Shown here in pieces: positions 43,937 to 53,121 of a DNA stretch of 64,000 nucleotides. The notes beneath the pieces are model-generated. The model saw nothing but the letters and a program-made list of their open reading frames with translations. It was not told the DNA's origin and searched no databases. Within the stretch, counting starts at the first letter, position 1, and each line of letters opens with the position of its first letter. This DNA is from Chelativorans salis (GTDB lineage: Bacteria > Pseudomonadota > Alphaproteobacteria > Rhizobiales > Rhizobiaceae): positions 1,054,001 through 1,118,000 of the forward strand of contig NZ_JAOCZP010000001.1 of NCBI RefSeq assembly GCF_025336525.1, in the 5' to 3' direction. A program made the position numbers and the translations under genes.

Positions 43937-44213
43937 TGAATTTGCTCCCGAATTTCTCGCGCAAGGCGCGCACACGATCTAGATGTGTCACAATCTCCGC
44001 GTCACCACCATCGGCGTTGCGGTGATAATCCTCGGTTACCCGAATGATCGTTTCCACCACATTTGGAAAGCAGCCGCAACAGCGGCCGCGCTGCGCCATC
44101 GCGTGATAGACCTTGGCGGGAACGATGAGCTGCCACGGATCCTCATCGAGCATCGAGACGATGGTCGCCTCGATTTCCTTCTGGGTGATGAGGTTGCAGT
44201 GACAGACGAGCAT
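43902..44213 (-). CDS. bfd: Bacterioferritin-associated ferredoxin
   Basis: A 103-residue [2Fe-2S] protein. Cluster Cys are in VCHCN (Cys4, Cys6) and RCCGC (Cys45, Cys48), the CxC...CxxC pattern of Bfd. It delivers electrons for iron release from bacterioferritin. It is longer than the 64-residue E. coli protein, having a charged C-terminal tail (about residues 60-103). Its last 35 bases overlap the start of bfr, suggesting translational coupling. Confidence 0.93.
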   Translation of the reverse strand: MLVCHCNLITQKEIEATIVSMLDEDPWQLIVPAKVYHAMAQRGRCCGCFPNVVETIIRVTEDYHRNADGGDAEIVTHLDRVRALREKFGSKFSERRQKGHRAA

Positions 44214-44669
44214 GGCTTCCGCGACTGGTCCTTCAGGAGCAAGCTCCGAAGCGCACGCCTTCGACCGGCCTTGAAATCTTTTGGGGAAAAGCCCGCGGCA
44301 GGCGCCATATCAGGGCGGGAGCGGGCCCTTTTCGGCGTCCGACCGGCATGGCGTTCTCCAATGAGACGGGTTCAAGGCCCGGACATCAAAGGAACGCATC
44401 CTTCGGATGGTGCACATAAAAACGCGACTGCCGGGATGCTGTCAATATAAACCTGACAAGGAGTGTCATGCTTGAGGAGAAGGTGCGAAAATGTCGCAGG
44501 GCCGCGGGAGACTGCCTCACGGCGAAGTGAGTGGGGCGCGAGCGCGCCGGCATTGATTTGCCGGTGCGGGCGGTGCTCAATCGCGCCAACGCTTTGTTTT
44601 GTCGCAATTCCGGACGGAAAACCGGTTTCCACTTTTCCTGGAATTGCTCTAATCGGGAAAGGAACCGCT
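44214..44669. other. Divergent intergenic region between bfd and ynjB
   Basis: About 456 bases without a gene. It holds the minus-strand promoter candidate at 44416-44445, roughly 200 bases of bfd leader and the upstream part of the ynjB gene. A plus-strand frame reads through to ynjB from 44463 but lacks a signal peptide at that end, so it is not taken as coding. Confidence 0.5.
44416..44445 (-). promoter_or_regulatory. Candidate promoter for bfd-bfr
   Basis: Read on the minus strand, a perfect TTGACA (44440-44445) is followed 17-18 bases later by TTTTAT/TTTTTA (44416-44422). It faces bfd, leaving a leader of about 200 bases. No obvious Irr or Fur box overlaps it. Confidence 0.4.
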
Positions 44670-45890
44670 TTGCTGACGCGGATCGTTGCAGCCACGCTTT
44701 TCGCCCTCGCGGCCATTTCGGCGCACGCGGAGGATGTCCATCCCTCGGATTGGCAGGAGGTGCTTGAGGAGGCACGCGGCCAGACGGTCTATTTCAACGC
44801 CTGGGGCGGGGCGGAGAACATCAACGCCTATATCGAATGGGCGGCGGGCGAGCTTGAGAAGCGCTATGGCGTGCGGCTCGTGCATGTGAAGCTGGAGGAT
44901 ACGGCCAATGCCGTGGCCACCGTGGTGGCCGAGAAGGCGGCGAGCCGCGACACCGGCGGGTCGGTGGACCTTGTGTGGATCAACGGCGAAAACTTTGCCG
45001 CAATGAAGCAGCGCGAGCTTCTGTTCTCGCCCGGCTGGGCGGATGCGCTGCCCAACTGGCGCTACGTGGACCACGAGAACAAGCCGACGATCCTGACCGA
45101 CTTCACCATTCCTGTGGAAGGGATGGCGAGCCCCTGGGGGATGGCGAAGCTGGTGTTTTTCCACGATTCGGCGCGTATGGACGAGAACGCGTTGCCGCGG
45201 GACGCCGATGGACTGCTTGAATGGGCAAAGGCGCATCCGGGCCGGTTTTCCTATCCCCAGCCGCCGGACTTCATCGGCTCATCGTTCCTGAAGCAGGTGC
45301 TTCTGGAGAAGGTGGAGGACCCTTCCGTGCTGCAGGAGCCGGTGGTGGAGGAGACGTTCGAAGACGTGGTGGAGCCGCTGTTCGCCTACCTTGATGCGCT
45401 GCACCCGGTGGCCTGGCGGAGCGGCCGCATCTTCCCGCAGAATTATCCTGCCATGAAGCAGCTTCTGGCCGATGGCGAACTCGATATCATCTTCGCCTTC
45501 AACCCGTCGGAGGCTTCGAGTGCGATTGCCAACGGGGAGCTGCCGGGCACCGTGCGTTCCTTCACGTTTCCCGGCGGGACGCTGGCCAACACGCATTTCG
45601 TCGCCATTCCCTACAATGCCTCGGCCAAGGCGGGGGCGCTGGTGACGGCGAACTTCCTCATCTCTCCGGAAGCGCAGGCGAAGAAGCAGGACCCGGCGGT
45701 GTGGGGAGACCCGACGGTGCTGGCGCTGAACAAGCTGGACGAGGAGGCGCGGGCGCGCTTCGAAGCGATCGAACTGGGCGTGGCGACGCTGGCTCCGGAC
45801 GAGCTCGGCCCGGCGCTGCCCGAGCCGCATCCGAGCTGGATGGAGCGGCTCGAGGAGGAATGGAAACGGCGCTACACGGCGGAGAATTGA
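44670..45890 (+). CDS. ynjB: ABC transporter substrate-binding protein YnjB, TTG start
   Basis: A 406-residue periplasmic binding protein of the YnjB family. The TTG at 44670 with AAAGGA upstream gives a signal peptide LLTRIVAATLFALAAISAHAED; the frame is open further upstream but that part is not signal-like. Blocks include YFNAWGGAENINAYIEW and DLVWINGENFAAMK near the N-terminus and TLANTHFVAIPYNASAKAGAL near the end. The ligand of the Ynj transporter is not established. It is followed after a 235-base repeat by ynjC. Confidence 0.88.
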   Translation: MLTRIVAATLFALAAISAHAEDVHPSDWQEVLEEARGQTVYFNAWGGAENINAYIEWAAGELEKRYGVRLVHVKLEDTANAVATVVAEKAASRDTGGSVDLVWINGENFAAMKQRELLFSPGWADALPNWRYVDHENKPTILTDFTIPVEGMASPWGMAKLVFFHDSARMDENALPRDADGLLEWAKAHPGRFSYPQPPDFIGSSFLKQVLLEKVEDPSVLQEPVVEETFEDVVEPLFAYLDALHPVAWRSGRIFPQNYPAMKQLLADGELDIIFAFNPSEASSAIANGELPGTVRSFTFPGGTLANTHFVAIPYNASAKAGALVTANFLISPEAQAKKQDPAVWGDPTVLALNKLDEEARARFEAIELGVATLAPDELGPALPEPHPSWMERLEEEWKRRYTAEN

Positions 45891-45907
45891 AGGAGGTGCG
45901 GGCGGCC

Positions 45908-46115
45908 CTCTCCCCCCCTTGCGGGAGGGCTATCGCCTATGAGCCTTTTTTGCCGGCTTTGCCGGAGCCCCCACCCCTTACCCCTCCCCTAGGAGAGGGG
46001 GATTCCGAGGCGTCGGCGCCCCCCTCCCCCTTGAGCGAAGGGGTAAGGAGTGGGGGTACAATCAAGGACTCAGAACCCATATGCGATAGCCCTCCCCGCA
46101 AGGGGGAGGGCAAGG
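45908..46115. repeat. Nested inverted repeat between ynjB and ynjC
   Basis: The outer arms both contain GAGGGCTATCGC or its inverse (45908-45945 and 46078-46115). An inner pair is formed by a CCCCACCCCTTACCCCTCCCC tract near 45970 and an inverted GGGGTAAGGAGTGGGGG near 46040. Between them lies a CCTAGGAGAGGGGG hairpin. This fills the gap inside an operon and could reduce read-through to ynjC. Confidence 0.7.
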
Positions 46116-46125
46116 CGCGGCACCT

Positions 46126-47802
46126 ATGCTGACGCGACTCGGGCCGCTTGTCACAATTCTTCTGTTGACGGGCCCTATCGCCTTCGGGCTCGCGGGGACG
46201 GTTTTGCCGGCTTTCGGCTTCCTGCCGGTGCTGGGCGGGATGGAGCTTACGCTTCAGCATGTGCATGCGCTTCTCTCGCAGCCGGCTATCCTGACCTCGG
46301 CCGCGATCAGCCTGGCGGCGGGGCTGGTGACGGCGCTTTTTTCGCTCGGCGTCGTCGTTCTGTTCGTGGCCGGCTGGGCGGGGACGCAGCTTTTCGGCCG
46401 GGTGCAGCATCTCGTTTCACCGCTTCTGTCGCTGCCGCACGCGGCGGCGGCTTTTGCGCTGGCTTTCCTGATTGCGCCGTCGGGGATGGCGGCGCGGCTC
46501 ATCTCACCGGCACTGACGGGATGGGAGCGGCCGCCGGACCTGCTTGTCGTGCACGACCCGATGGGGCTTTCCATGATGGCGGGGCTCATTGTGAAGGAGA
46601 TCCCGTTCCTGCTTCTGATGACGCTCGCCGCCCTGCCGCAGGTGCGGCTGAAGGAGACGCGGACGCTGGCCGCTTCCATGGGCTACGGACGGGTGGCGGG
46701 TTTCCTGCTCGGTGTGTGGCCGGCGGTTTATCGGCAGATCCGGCTGCCGGTCTTCGCCGTCATCGCCTTTGCCACGTCGGTGGTCGACGTGGCGGTTATC
46801 CTGGGACCGACGCGGCCGGCACCGCTGGCCGTGCGGCTGGTGGAATGGATGAACGATCCGGACCTTTCCATGCGCTATCTCGCCTCCGCAGGGGCGCTCT
46901 TGCAGCTTACCGTGACGGCGGTCGCGCTCGGTCTGTGGATGGGGCTGGAGCGGATCGGGCGCTTCTTGTGTATCGTCGGGGTAGAGAAGGGCGTGAGGCT
47001 GCGGCGCGATGCATTGCTGCGCGGTGCTGCCCTTCTGGCCATGGGGCTTGCGGCGGGCGCTGTGTTCGCGGGGCTTGCCACGCTGGCACTTTGGTCGTTC
47101 GCCGGGCTGTGGCAGTTTCCCGACGCGCTGCCGGCGTCCTTCACGCTGAAGAGCTGGATGCGGGCGATGCCGCGCATTGCCTCACCGCTCTATACCACGC
47201 TACTGGCGGGCTTGCTTGCCACGCTCATAGCCGGGCTGCTCGCCATATTGTGCCTGATGCGGGAGGAGGAGACGGGGCGCAGGCCGCGGCGGGCCTTGAT
47301 GCTGCTCTATCTGCCGCTTCTGGTGCCGCAGGTGGCCTTCGTCTTCGGGCTGCAGCTCTTCCTTATCTACGCGGACCTGCTTGCCACGCTGCCGGCGCTG
47401 GTGCTGGCGCATCTCGTCTTCGTCATGCCTTACGCCTATCTGTCGCTCAAGGACCCGTGGCACGCCTTCGACCGGCGCTATAACCAGGTGGCAGCCGGGT
47501 TCGGCAAGGGGCGGTGGCGGCGCCTGGCGCTGGTGCGTCTGCCGATGATGACACGGGCGGTGCTGACCATGGGGGCGATCGGTTTTGCGGTGTCGGTGGG
47601 GCTCTATCTGCCGACGGTGCTGGTAGGCGCGGGAAGGCTGACCACCATCACATCGGAGGCGGTGGCGCTGGCCTCGGGCGGCGACCGGCGCATCATCGGC
47701 GTCTATGCCTTCTGGCAGATGCTTTTGCCGATGCTCGGCTTTGGCGTTGCCACCCTCCTGCCGGCGCTGATATTCCGGCGCTTCCGCGGCATGCAGGTTT
47801 GA
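46126..47802 (+). CDS. ynjC: ABC transporter permease YnjC (fused double permease)
   Basis: A 558-residue inner-membrane permease made of two fused six-helix halves. The first EAA loop is in ETRTLAASMGYGRVAGFLLGVWPAVYRQIRLP near residue 185 and the second in NQVAAGFGKGRWRRLALVRLPMMTRA near 455. This duplicated architecture matches E. coli YnjC. It works with YnjB and the ATPase YnjD. The ATPase gene begins eight bases after its stop. Confidence 0.92.
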   Translation: MLTRLGPLVTILLLTGPIAFGLAGTVLPAFGFLPVLGGMELTLQHVHALLSQPAILTSAAISLAAGLVTALFSLGVVVLFVAGWAGTQLFGRVQHLVSPLLSLPHAAAAFALAFLIAPSGMAARLISPALTGWERPPDLLVVHDPMGLSMMAGLIVKEIPFLLLMTLAALPQVRLKETRTLAASMGYGRVAGFLLGVWPAVYRQIRLPVFAVIAFATSVVDVAVILGPTRPAPLAVRLVEWMNDPDLSMRYLASAGALLQLTVTAVALGLWMGLERIGRFLCIVGVEKGVRLRRDALLRGAALLAMGLAAGAVFAGLATLALWSFAGLWQFPDALPASFTLKSWMRAMPRIASPLYTTLLAGLLATLIAGLLAILCLMREEETGRRPRRALMLLYLPLLVPQVAFVFGLQLFLIYADLLATLPALVLAHLVFVMPYAYLSLKDPWHAFDRRYNQVAAGFGKGRWRRLALVRLPMMTRAVLTMGAIGFAVSVGLYLPTVLVGAGRLTTITSEAVALASGGDRRIIGVYAFWQMLLPMLGFGVATLLPALIFRRFRGMQV

Positions 47803-47810
47803 GAGGCGTA

Positions 47811-48452
47811 TTGACGAAAGAAGGGCTTTTTCTCGACGGCGTGACGATTGCGCTTGAAGGCCGCGTGCTCGTCTCGCTCACCTGCCGCGTCGCGCCGGGG
47901 GAGGTGCTGACGGTTATGGGACCTTCGGGAGCCGGCAAATCGAGTCTGCTTGCCTATCTCGGCGGCTTTCTCGAACCGGCGTTTACGGCGCGGGGGCGTG
48001 CTCTGGTGGACGGGGTGGAGATCACTGCGCTGCCGGCGGAAGAGCGGCATGTGGGAATCCTGTTTCAGGATCCCCTGCTCTTCCCGCACATGAGTGTGGC
48101 CGGCAACCTGATGTTTGCCCTGCCCGAGAGCGTGAAGGGGCGTGCGGAGCGCATGCGGCACGCCGAGGCCGCACTTGCGGGGGTGGAGATGGCCGGCATG
48201 GGAGACCGCGACCCGGCGACGCTTTCGGGAGGGCAGAAGGCGCGGGTGGCGCTGGCGCGGGTGCTGGTCTCTGAGCCGCGCATGCTTTTGCTCGACGAGC
48301 CGTTCTCCAAGCTCGACATGGAGCTTCGGCAGCAGATGCGCATGCTGGTGTTTTCCAAGGCGCGCGAAAGCGGTCTGCCGGTGCTGCTCGTGACCCATGA
48401 CGAGGCGGACGCGAAAGCGGCGGGCGGCGAGATCGTGCGGATCGGCGAATGA
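47811..48452 (+). CDS. ynjD: ABC transporter ATP-binding protein YnjD, TTG start
   Basis: A 213-residue ABC ATPase. Walker A is MGPSGAGKSSLLAYL, the Q-loop is in GILFQDPLLFPHM, the signature is LSGGQKARVALARVL and Walker B ends LLLDEPFSKLD. The TTG at 47811 has GAGAGG upstream and yields the normal length; there is no ATG near. Its last four bases overlap the start of hrpB (ATGA), so the helicase gene is translationally coupled to it. Confidence 0.93.
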   Translation: MTKEGLFLDGVTIALEGRVLVSLTCRVAPGEVLTVMGPSGAGKSSLLAYLGGFLEPAFTARGRALVDGVEITALPAEERHVGILFQDPLLFPHMSVAGNLMFALPESVKGRAERMRHAEAALAGVEMAGMGDRDPATLSGGQKARVALARVLVSEPRMLLLDEPFSKLDMELRQQMRMLVFSKARESGLPVLLVTHDEADAKAAGGEIVRIGE

Positions 48453-50905
48453 GTGCGCAGAGCCTGCCCGACCTGCCCGTCACCGAGGTGCTGCCGAGGT
48501 TGCGGGAGGCGCTCGAGACACAGGGCAAGGCTGTGCTGGTGGCCCCGCCGGGGGCGGGCAAGACGACGCTGGTGCCGCTGGCGCTTCTCGACGAGGCGTG
48601 GAGCAAGGGCGGACGCATCGTGCTTCTGGAGCCGAGACGGCTTGCGGCGCGGGCGGCGGCGCGGCGCATGGCATCGCTTCTCGGCGAGGAGCCGGGCGGC
48701 GCGGTGGGCTATGCCATGCGTATGGAGCGCAAGGTCTCGGCGCGGACACGTATCCTGGTCGTCACCGAGGGGGTGATGGCGCGGATGATCATTGACGATC
48801 CGGGGCTCGAAGGTGTCTCGGCGGTGATCTTCGACGAGGCTCACGAGCGCTCGCTGGATGGGGATTTCGCGCTGGCGCTGGCGCTCGACGTGAAGGGGGC
48901 GCTGCGGCCGGATTTGCGGCTTCTCGTCATGTCGGCGACGCTGGACGGGGCGCGGGTGGCCGAGCTTTTGGACGGAGCGCCGGTTCTGGAGAGCGCGGGG
49001 CGCAGCTTTCCCGTCGAAATACGCTATGCGGAGCGGGCGCCGGACAGGGCGATAGAAGACGCCGTGGCGGGCGCGGTGCGGCAGCTCGTGGCGGATGGCG
49101 CCAGCGGTGTGCTTGCCTTCCTGCCGGGCCAGCGCGAGATCGCGCGCACGCAGGAAGCGCTGGCCGGGCGCCTGCCCGTCGATGTCGATCTTGCGCCGCT
49201 GCATGGCGGCCTCGACGGCAAGGCGCAGGACGCGGCCATTCGGCCGGCGCCCGAGGGGCGGCGCAAGGTCGTGCTGGCGACGGCAATCGCCGAGACCTCT
49301 GTGACCATCGACGGTGTGACGGCGGTGGTGGATAGCGGGCTTTCGCGGCTGCCGAGATACGAGCCGGACACGGGGCTGACGCGGCTTGAGACGGTGCGCG
49401 TCTCCCGCGCTTCGGCCGACCAGCGGGCGGGCCGCGCGGGACGTACCGCGCCCGGCCTGGCGCTGCGGCTGTGGCGCAAGGAGCAGACGGCGGCGCTGCC
49501 TGCCTTCACGCCGCCCGAGATATTGGAGGCTGATCTTTCCGGGCTGGTGCTGGACTGCGCCGCCTTCGGCGTTACCGAACCGCAGAGCCTCGCCTTTCTC
49601 GATCCGCCGCCACAGGCCGCGCTTAACGAGGCGCGCGTGCTTCTGCGCACGCTGGGGGCGCTGGATGCGGCGGGAAGACTGACGGAGGACGGGGCGGCGA
49701 TGCGGCGGCTCGCCCTGCCGGTGCGGCTGGCGCATATGGTGACGGTGGCTGCGCGGCAAGGTCGGGCGCTGGCGGCGGCGCGGCTGGCCGTCATCCTTTC
49801 CGAGCGCGGGCTGGGCGGCAACAGCGTCGACCTCGACGAGCGGCTCTCGCGCTTTGCGGCCGAGCGTGGCCAGCGGGCGCAGGCGGCACGGGGGCTGGCC
49901 GAGCGGCTGGCGCAGGCGGCCGGCGGCGGACGGCAGGATGCGGAGAGTGCGGCGGGCCCTCTGCTTCTTCACGCCTGGCCGGACCGGGTGGCCAAAGCGC
50001 GCGGTGAATACGGGCGTTTCGTGCTGGCCAATGGGCGCGGGGGCCAGCTCGACCCAGCCGAGCGGCTGGCGCGCGAGCCCTTCCTCGTGGTGGCCGACCT
50101 GCAGGGCCGGGCGCGCAACGCCCGCATCGCCGCGGCGGCGGCGGTGAGTGAGGAGGATATCGTCGCTGGCATCGGGCATCGCATCGAGAACCAGGTGGAG
50201 ATGCTGTTCGACCGTGAGAAAGGCGTGGTGAGAGAGCGCGAGATGCGGCGGATCGGCGCCATCATACTTGGCGAACGGGCCTTGCCCGCGCCGAGGGGAG
50301 AGGCGGCGGATCGGGCCATTCTCGAAGCGGTACGGGCGCATGGGCTTGGCATCCTTCCCTGGGACAGGGAGGCGGAGGCGCTCAGGGCGCGACTTGCCTT
50401 CCTGAGTGCCACGAAGGGGCCGCCTTGGCCGGACGTGGAGGATGAGGCCCTGATGGCGCGGCTGGAGGAATGGCTTTTGCCTTTTCTGAAGGGCGAGGCT
50501 GCGCTTTCGGCCATTTCTGGAAGGGTGCCCTGTGAGGGGCTGATGGCGCTCACGCCCTACGACTTGCAGCGGCGGGTGGACGCCGAGGCGCCGAGCCACT
50601 TCACCGCGCCGACCGGGAGCCGGCTTCCCATCCGCTACGAGGGCGGAGAGGCCGTGCTGGCCGTGCGGGTGCAGGAGCTTTTCGGGCTGACCGAGCATCC
50701 AACAGCGGGCGGCGTTCCGCTGACGCTGGAGCTTCTGTCGCCGGCGCATCGGCCGATCCAGAAGACGCGGGATCTTCCAGGGTTCTGGCGCGGCTCGTGG
50801 GCGGATGTGCGGGCGGAGATGCGCGGGCGATATCCGAAGCATGTGTGGCCGGAGGACCCTGCGGCGGCAGCGCCCACGAAGCGGGCGAAGCCGCGCGGGA
50901 GGTAG
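48449..50905 (+). CDS. hrpB: ATP-dependent RNA helicase HrpB
   Basis: An 818-residue DExH-box helicase. Walker A is VAPPGAGKTTLVPLALL near residue 30, the DEAH box is in VIFDEAHERSLDGDF near 130, and motif VI is SADQRAGRAGRTAPG near 330. The helicase-associated and HrpB-specific C-terminal domains follow, ending in GRYPKHVWPEDP, the HrpB signature. Its cellular role is poorly known. It overlaps ynjD by four bases. A 977-residue frame on the opposite strand is only a GC-rich shadow. Confidence 0.95.
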   Translation: MSAQSLPDLPVTEVLPRLREALETQGKAVLVAPPGAGKTTLVPLALLDEAWSKGGRIVLLEPRRLAARAAARRMASLLGEEPGGAVGYAMRMERKVSARTRILVVTEGVMARMIIDDPGLEGVSAVIFDEAHERSLDGDFALALALDVKGALRPDLRLLVMSATLDGARVAELLDGAPVLESAGRSFPVEIRYAERAPDRAIEDAVAGAVRQLVADGASGVLAFLPGQREIARTQEALAGRLPVDVDLAPLHGGLDGKAQDAAIRPAPEGRRKVVLATAIAETSVTIDGVTAVVDSGLSRLPRYEPDTGLTRLETVRVSRASADQRAGRAGRTAPGLALRLWRKEQTAALPAFTPPEILEADLSGLVLDCAAFGVTEPQSLAFLDPPPQAALNEARVLLRTLGALDAAGRLTEDGAAMRRLALPVRLAHMVTVAARQGRALAAARLAVILSERGLGGNSVDLDERLSRFAAERGQRAQAARGLAERLAQAAGGGRQDAESAAGPLLLHAWPDRVAKARGEYGRFVLANGRGGQLDPAERLAREPFLVVADLQGRARNARIAAAAAVSEEDIVAGIGHRIENQVEMLFDREKGVVREREMRRIGAIILGERALPAPRGEAADRAILEAVRAHGLGILPWDREAEALRARLAFLSATKGPPWPDVEDEALMARLEEWLLPFLKGEAALSAISGRVPCEGLMALTPYDLQRRVDAEAPSHFTAPTGSRLPIRYEGGEAVLAVRVQELFGLTEHPTAGGVPLTLELLSPAHRPIQKTRDLPGFWRGSWADVRAEMRGRYPKHVWPEDPAAAAPTKRAKPRGR

Positions 50906-50915
50906 GAGGAGCGTA

Positions 50916-50962
50916 GCGTATCCGGCTCCCCTCCCCCTCGCGAGGAGGGGAGTCGGATACGC
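50916..50962. repeat. Long perfect hairpin between hrpB and actS
   Basis: GCGTATCCG (50916-50924) pairs with CGGATACGC (50954-50962), and CTCCCCTCC (50926-50934) with GGAGGGGAG (50944-50952), leaving a nine-base loop. It starts 11 bases after the hrpB stop. No T-run follows, so it may be an mRNA stability element or an intergenic palindrome rather than a simple terminator. Confidence 0.7.
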
Positions 50963-51015
50963 CGCGCCCCAAATAAAACTTGGCCAACCGCGCTGCACCG
51001 CTCATAAAGACGCCG

Positions 51016-52329
51016 ATGCTGGAAGAACTTAGAACACCCCACACCCGCTATGGCCGCAGCCTCAGGCTCGCCACGCTTATACGGCTAAGATGGCTTGCCA
51101 TCGTCGGTCAGAGTGCTGCCGTGCTGGTGGTGGCCTTCTGGCTGGAGTTCCCTCTGCCGGTGGGGCCGTGCTTCGTGCTGATCGCGGCTTCGGCCTGGCT
51201 TAACCTCTATCTCACCTTCCGTTTTCCTGCTTCGCACCTTCTGCCGCCGATATCGGCGCTTGCCATCCTCACCTTCGACGCCTTGCAGCTTGTCGGGCTC
51301 CTGTTCCTCACGGGCGGGCTCACCAACCCGTTCTCGCTCCTGATGACGGTGCCGGTGGTGATCTCGGCGACTTCGCTGCCGCTCCTGTGGACCAGCTTCC
51401 TTGGGCTTCTCGTCATCGGGCTGGCGAGCCTGCTTGCCTTCTTCCACATGCCGCTGCCCTGGTACCCCGGCACCGAACTTGCCATGCCCTTCCTCTACGT
51501 TTCCGGCATGTGGATCGCCGTTACCTCGGCCATCGCTTTCACCGGCATCTACGCCTATCGCGTGGCGGAGGAGGCGCGGCTGCTGGCCAACGCGCTGGCG
51601 GCGACGGAGCTGGTACTGCAGCGCGAGCAGCATATCTCAGCGCTCGACGGGCTGGCGGCGGCCGCCGCGCACGAACTGGGAACGCCGCTCGCGACCATTG
51701 CGCTGGTGGCGCGCGAGATGGAAAAGGCGCTGGGCCGGGATCCGCGCTACCAGGAGGACGTGACGCTGCTGCGCTCGCAGAGCGAGCGCTGCCGCGAGAT
51801 CCTGAGGCAGCTCACCAGCCTCTCGTCAGAGGGCGAGGCGCACATGGCGCGGTTGCCGCTGACCTCGCTGATCGAGGAAACAGCGGCGCCGCACCGCGAC
51901 TTCGGCATCGGGATACGGCTGGAGCCCGGCGAGACGGAGGGGCCGGAACCCGTTGGCCGACGCAACCCCGGCGTCCTCTACGGGCTCGGCAACCTGATGG
52001 AGAATGCGGTCGACTTCGCGCGCGAGGTGGTGACCGTCAAATGGTCATGGGACGCCGAGACGGTGAGCATCTCCATTACCGATGACGGGCCGGGGTTTCC
52101 CGCCGACATCATCGACCGGATCGGCGAGCCGTACATGTCGCGGCGGCAGGCGACCAGCTCCAGCGGCGGATTGGGGTTGGGACTGTTCATTGCCAAGACG
52201 CTTCTGGAACGTTCGGGCGCGACGATCGAATTTGCCAACGCCGGCGGCAAGGGCAAGGGGGCGACGGTGGACGTGCGCTGGCCGCGCGAACGGTTCCTGA
52301 CTGGCGACGGTTCTTTTTCGTGGGGCTGA
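51016..52329 (+). CDS. actS: Redox sensor histidine kinase ActS/RegB
   Basis: A 437-residue membrane kinase with about six helices in the first 180 residues. The quinone-binding motif GGLTNPF is at 100-106. The phosphoacceptor His219 is in AAAAHELGTPL. The redox-active Cys of RegB (Cys259 in SERCREILRQL) is present. The ATPase domain has NLMENAVDFA, DDGPGFP and GGLGLGLFIAK. It controls energy and nitrogen genes in response to oxygen and redox state. The start at 51016 was chosen from alignment with rhizobial ActS; TTG at 50980 is possible. It is followed by its response regulator. Confidence 0.92.
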   Translation: MLEELRTPHTRYGRSLRLATLIRLRWLAIVGQSAAVLVVAFWLEFPLPVGPCFVLIAASAWLNLYLTFRFPASHLLPPISALAILTFDALQLVGLLFLTGGLTNPFSLLMTVPVVISATSLPLLWTSFLGLLVIGLASLLAFFHMPLPWYPGTELAMPFLYVSGMWIAVTSAIAFTGIYAYRVAEEARLLANALAATELVLQREQHISALDGLAAAAAHELGTPLATIALVAREMEKALGRDPRYQEDVTLLRSQSERCREILRQLTSLSSEGEAHMARLPLTSLIEETAAPHRDFGIGIRLEPGETEGPEPVGRRNPGVLYGLGNLMENAVDFAREVVTVKWSWDAETVSISITDDGPGFPADIIDRIGEPYMSRRQATSSSGGLGLGLFIAKTLLERSGATIEFANAGGKGKGATVDVRWPRERFLTGDGSFSWG

Positions 52330-52388
52330 AAAGCTGGAAAAAACCGGCTCGCAGGGCTACATCTAGCCTCAAAAAGAGCGAGTGAACG

Positions 52389-52955
52389 ATGAACGAAGCA
52401 GCAACAGAACAGGCCGACACCATTTCGGGCGAAGAGCGCTCCCTACTCATCGTCGACGACGACCGCCCTTTCCTGGTGCGGTTGGCGCGGGCGATGGAGG
52501 GCCGTGGCTTTGACGTGGAGACGGCGGAGTCGGTGTCCGAGGCGCTCGCCAAAGTGAAAATCGCAGCACCCGCATTCGCCGTGGTCGACATGCGGCTGGG
52601 GGACGGCAACGGGCTCGACGTCGTCTCGGCCATCCGCGAGAAGCGTGAGGATGCGCGCGCCATCATTCTGACGGGCTACGGCAACATCGCCACCGCCGTG
52701 ACAGCGGTGAAGCTGGGGGCGGTGGATTACCTTTCCAAACCGGCGGACGCGGACGACATCTATGCAGCGCTCACCCGCCAGCTGGACGAGAAGGCCGAGC
52801 CGCCTGAAAACCCGATGTCGGCCGACCGCGTGCGCTGGGAGCATATCCAGCGCGTGTACGAAATGTGCGACCGTAACGTGTCGGAGACGGCGCGGCGGCT
52901 GAACATGCATCGGCGGACGCTGCAGCGGATCCTGGCGAAAAGGGCGCCGCGCTAA
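52389..52955 (+). CDS. actR: Response regulator ActR/RegA
   Basis: A 188-residue response regulator. The receiver domain has the acidic pocket VDDD, the phosphoacceptor Asp67 in VVDMRLGDGNG and Lys in YLSKPAD. The C-terminal Fis-type HTH is RNVSETARRLNMHRRTLQRILAKR, nearly invariant in RegA proteins, preceded by the Pro-rich hinge EPPENPMSADRVRW. It lies 59 bases after actS and forms a two-gene regulatory unit. Confidence 0.96.
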   Translation: MNEAATEQADTISGEERSLLIVDDDRPFLVRLARAMEGRGFDVETAESVSEALAKVKIAAPAFAVVDMRLGDGNGLDVVSAIREKREDARAIILTGYGNIATAVTAVKLGAVDYLSKPADADDIYAALTRQLDEKAEPPENPMSADRVRWEHIQRVYEMCDRNVSETARRLNMHRRTLQRILAKRAPR

Positions 52956-52977
52956 GCCGGCAGCACGCGGCATTCCG

Positions 52978-53098
52978 CCCTCGTGGTTCGACAAACTCAC
53001 CATGGGGCGCTATGTTTGCGCACATCCCGCCAACGCCGAAGCTTGCGGCGAGGGCGCCTTGCTCTCACCCTCATGGTGAGCCTGTCGAACCAAGAGGG
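52978..53098. repeat. Intergenic inverted-repeat element, copy 2
   Basis: Arms at 52978-53007 and 53068-53098 are inverted and share GTGGTTCGACA...CTCACCATG with the element at 24830-24947. The left arm has drifted (CAAACTCACCATGGGG), while the right arm stays close to copy 1. The spacer differs from copy 1. Confidence 0.85.
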
Positions 53099-53121
53099 TG
53101 AAGGCACTCGCCTTCATCCTT

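Noticed and set aside
48065-50998. 977-residue open frame opposite hrpB
   Set aside because: The hrpB product carries all helicase motifs; the antisense frame is low-complexity Arg/Pro/His-rich and has no start signal.
52280-52330. Possible terminator at the end of actS
   Set aside because: A T-run occurs in the last codons but there is no stable GC stem before it, and actR follows closely.
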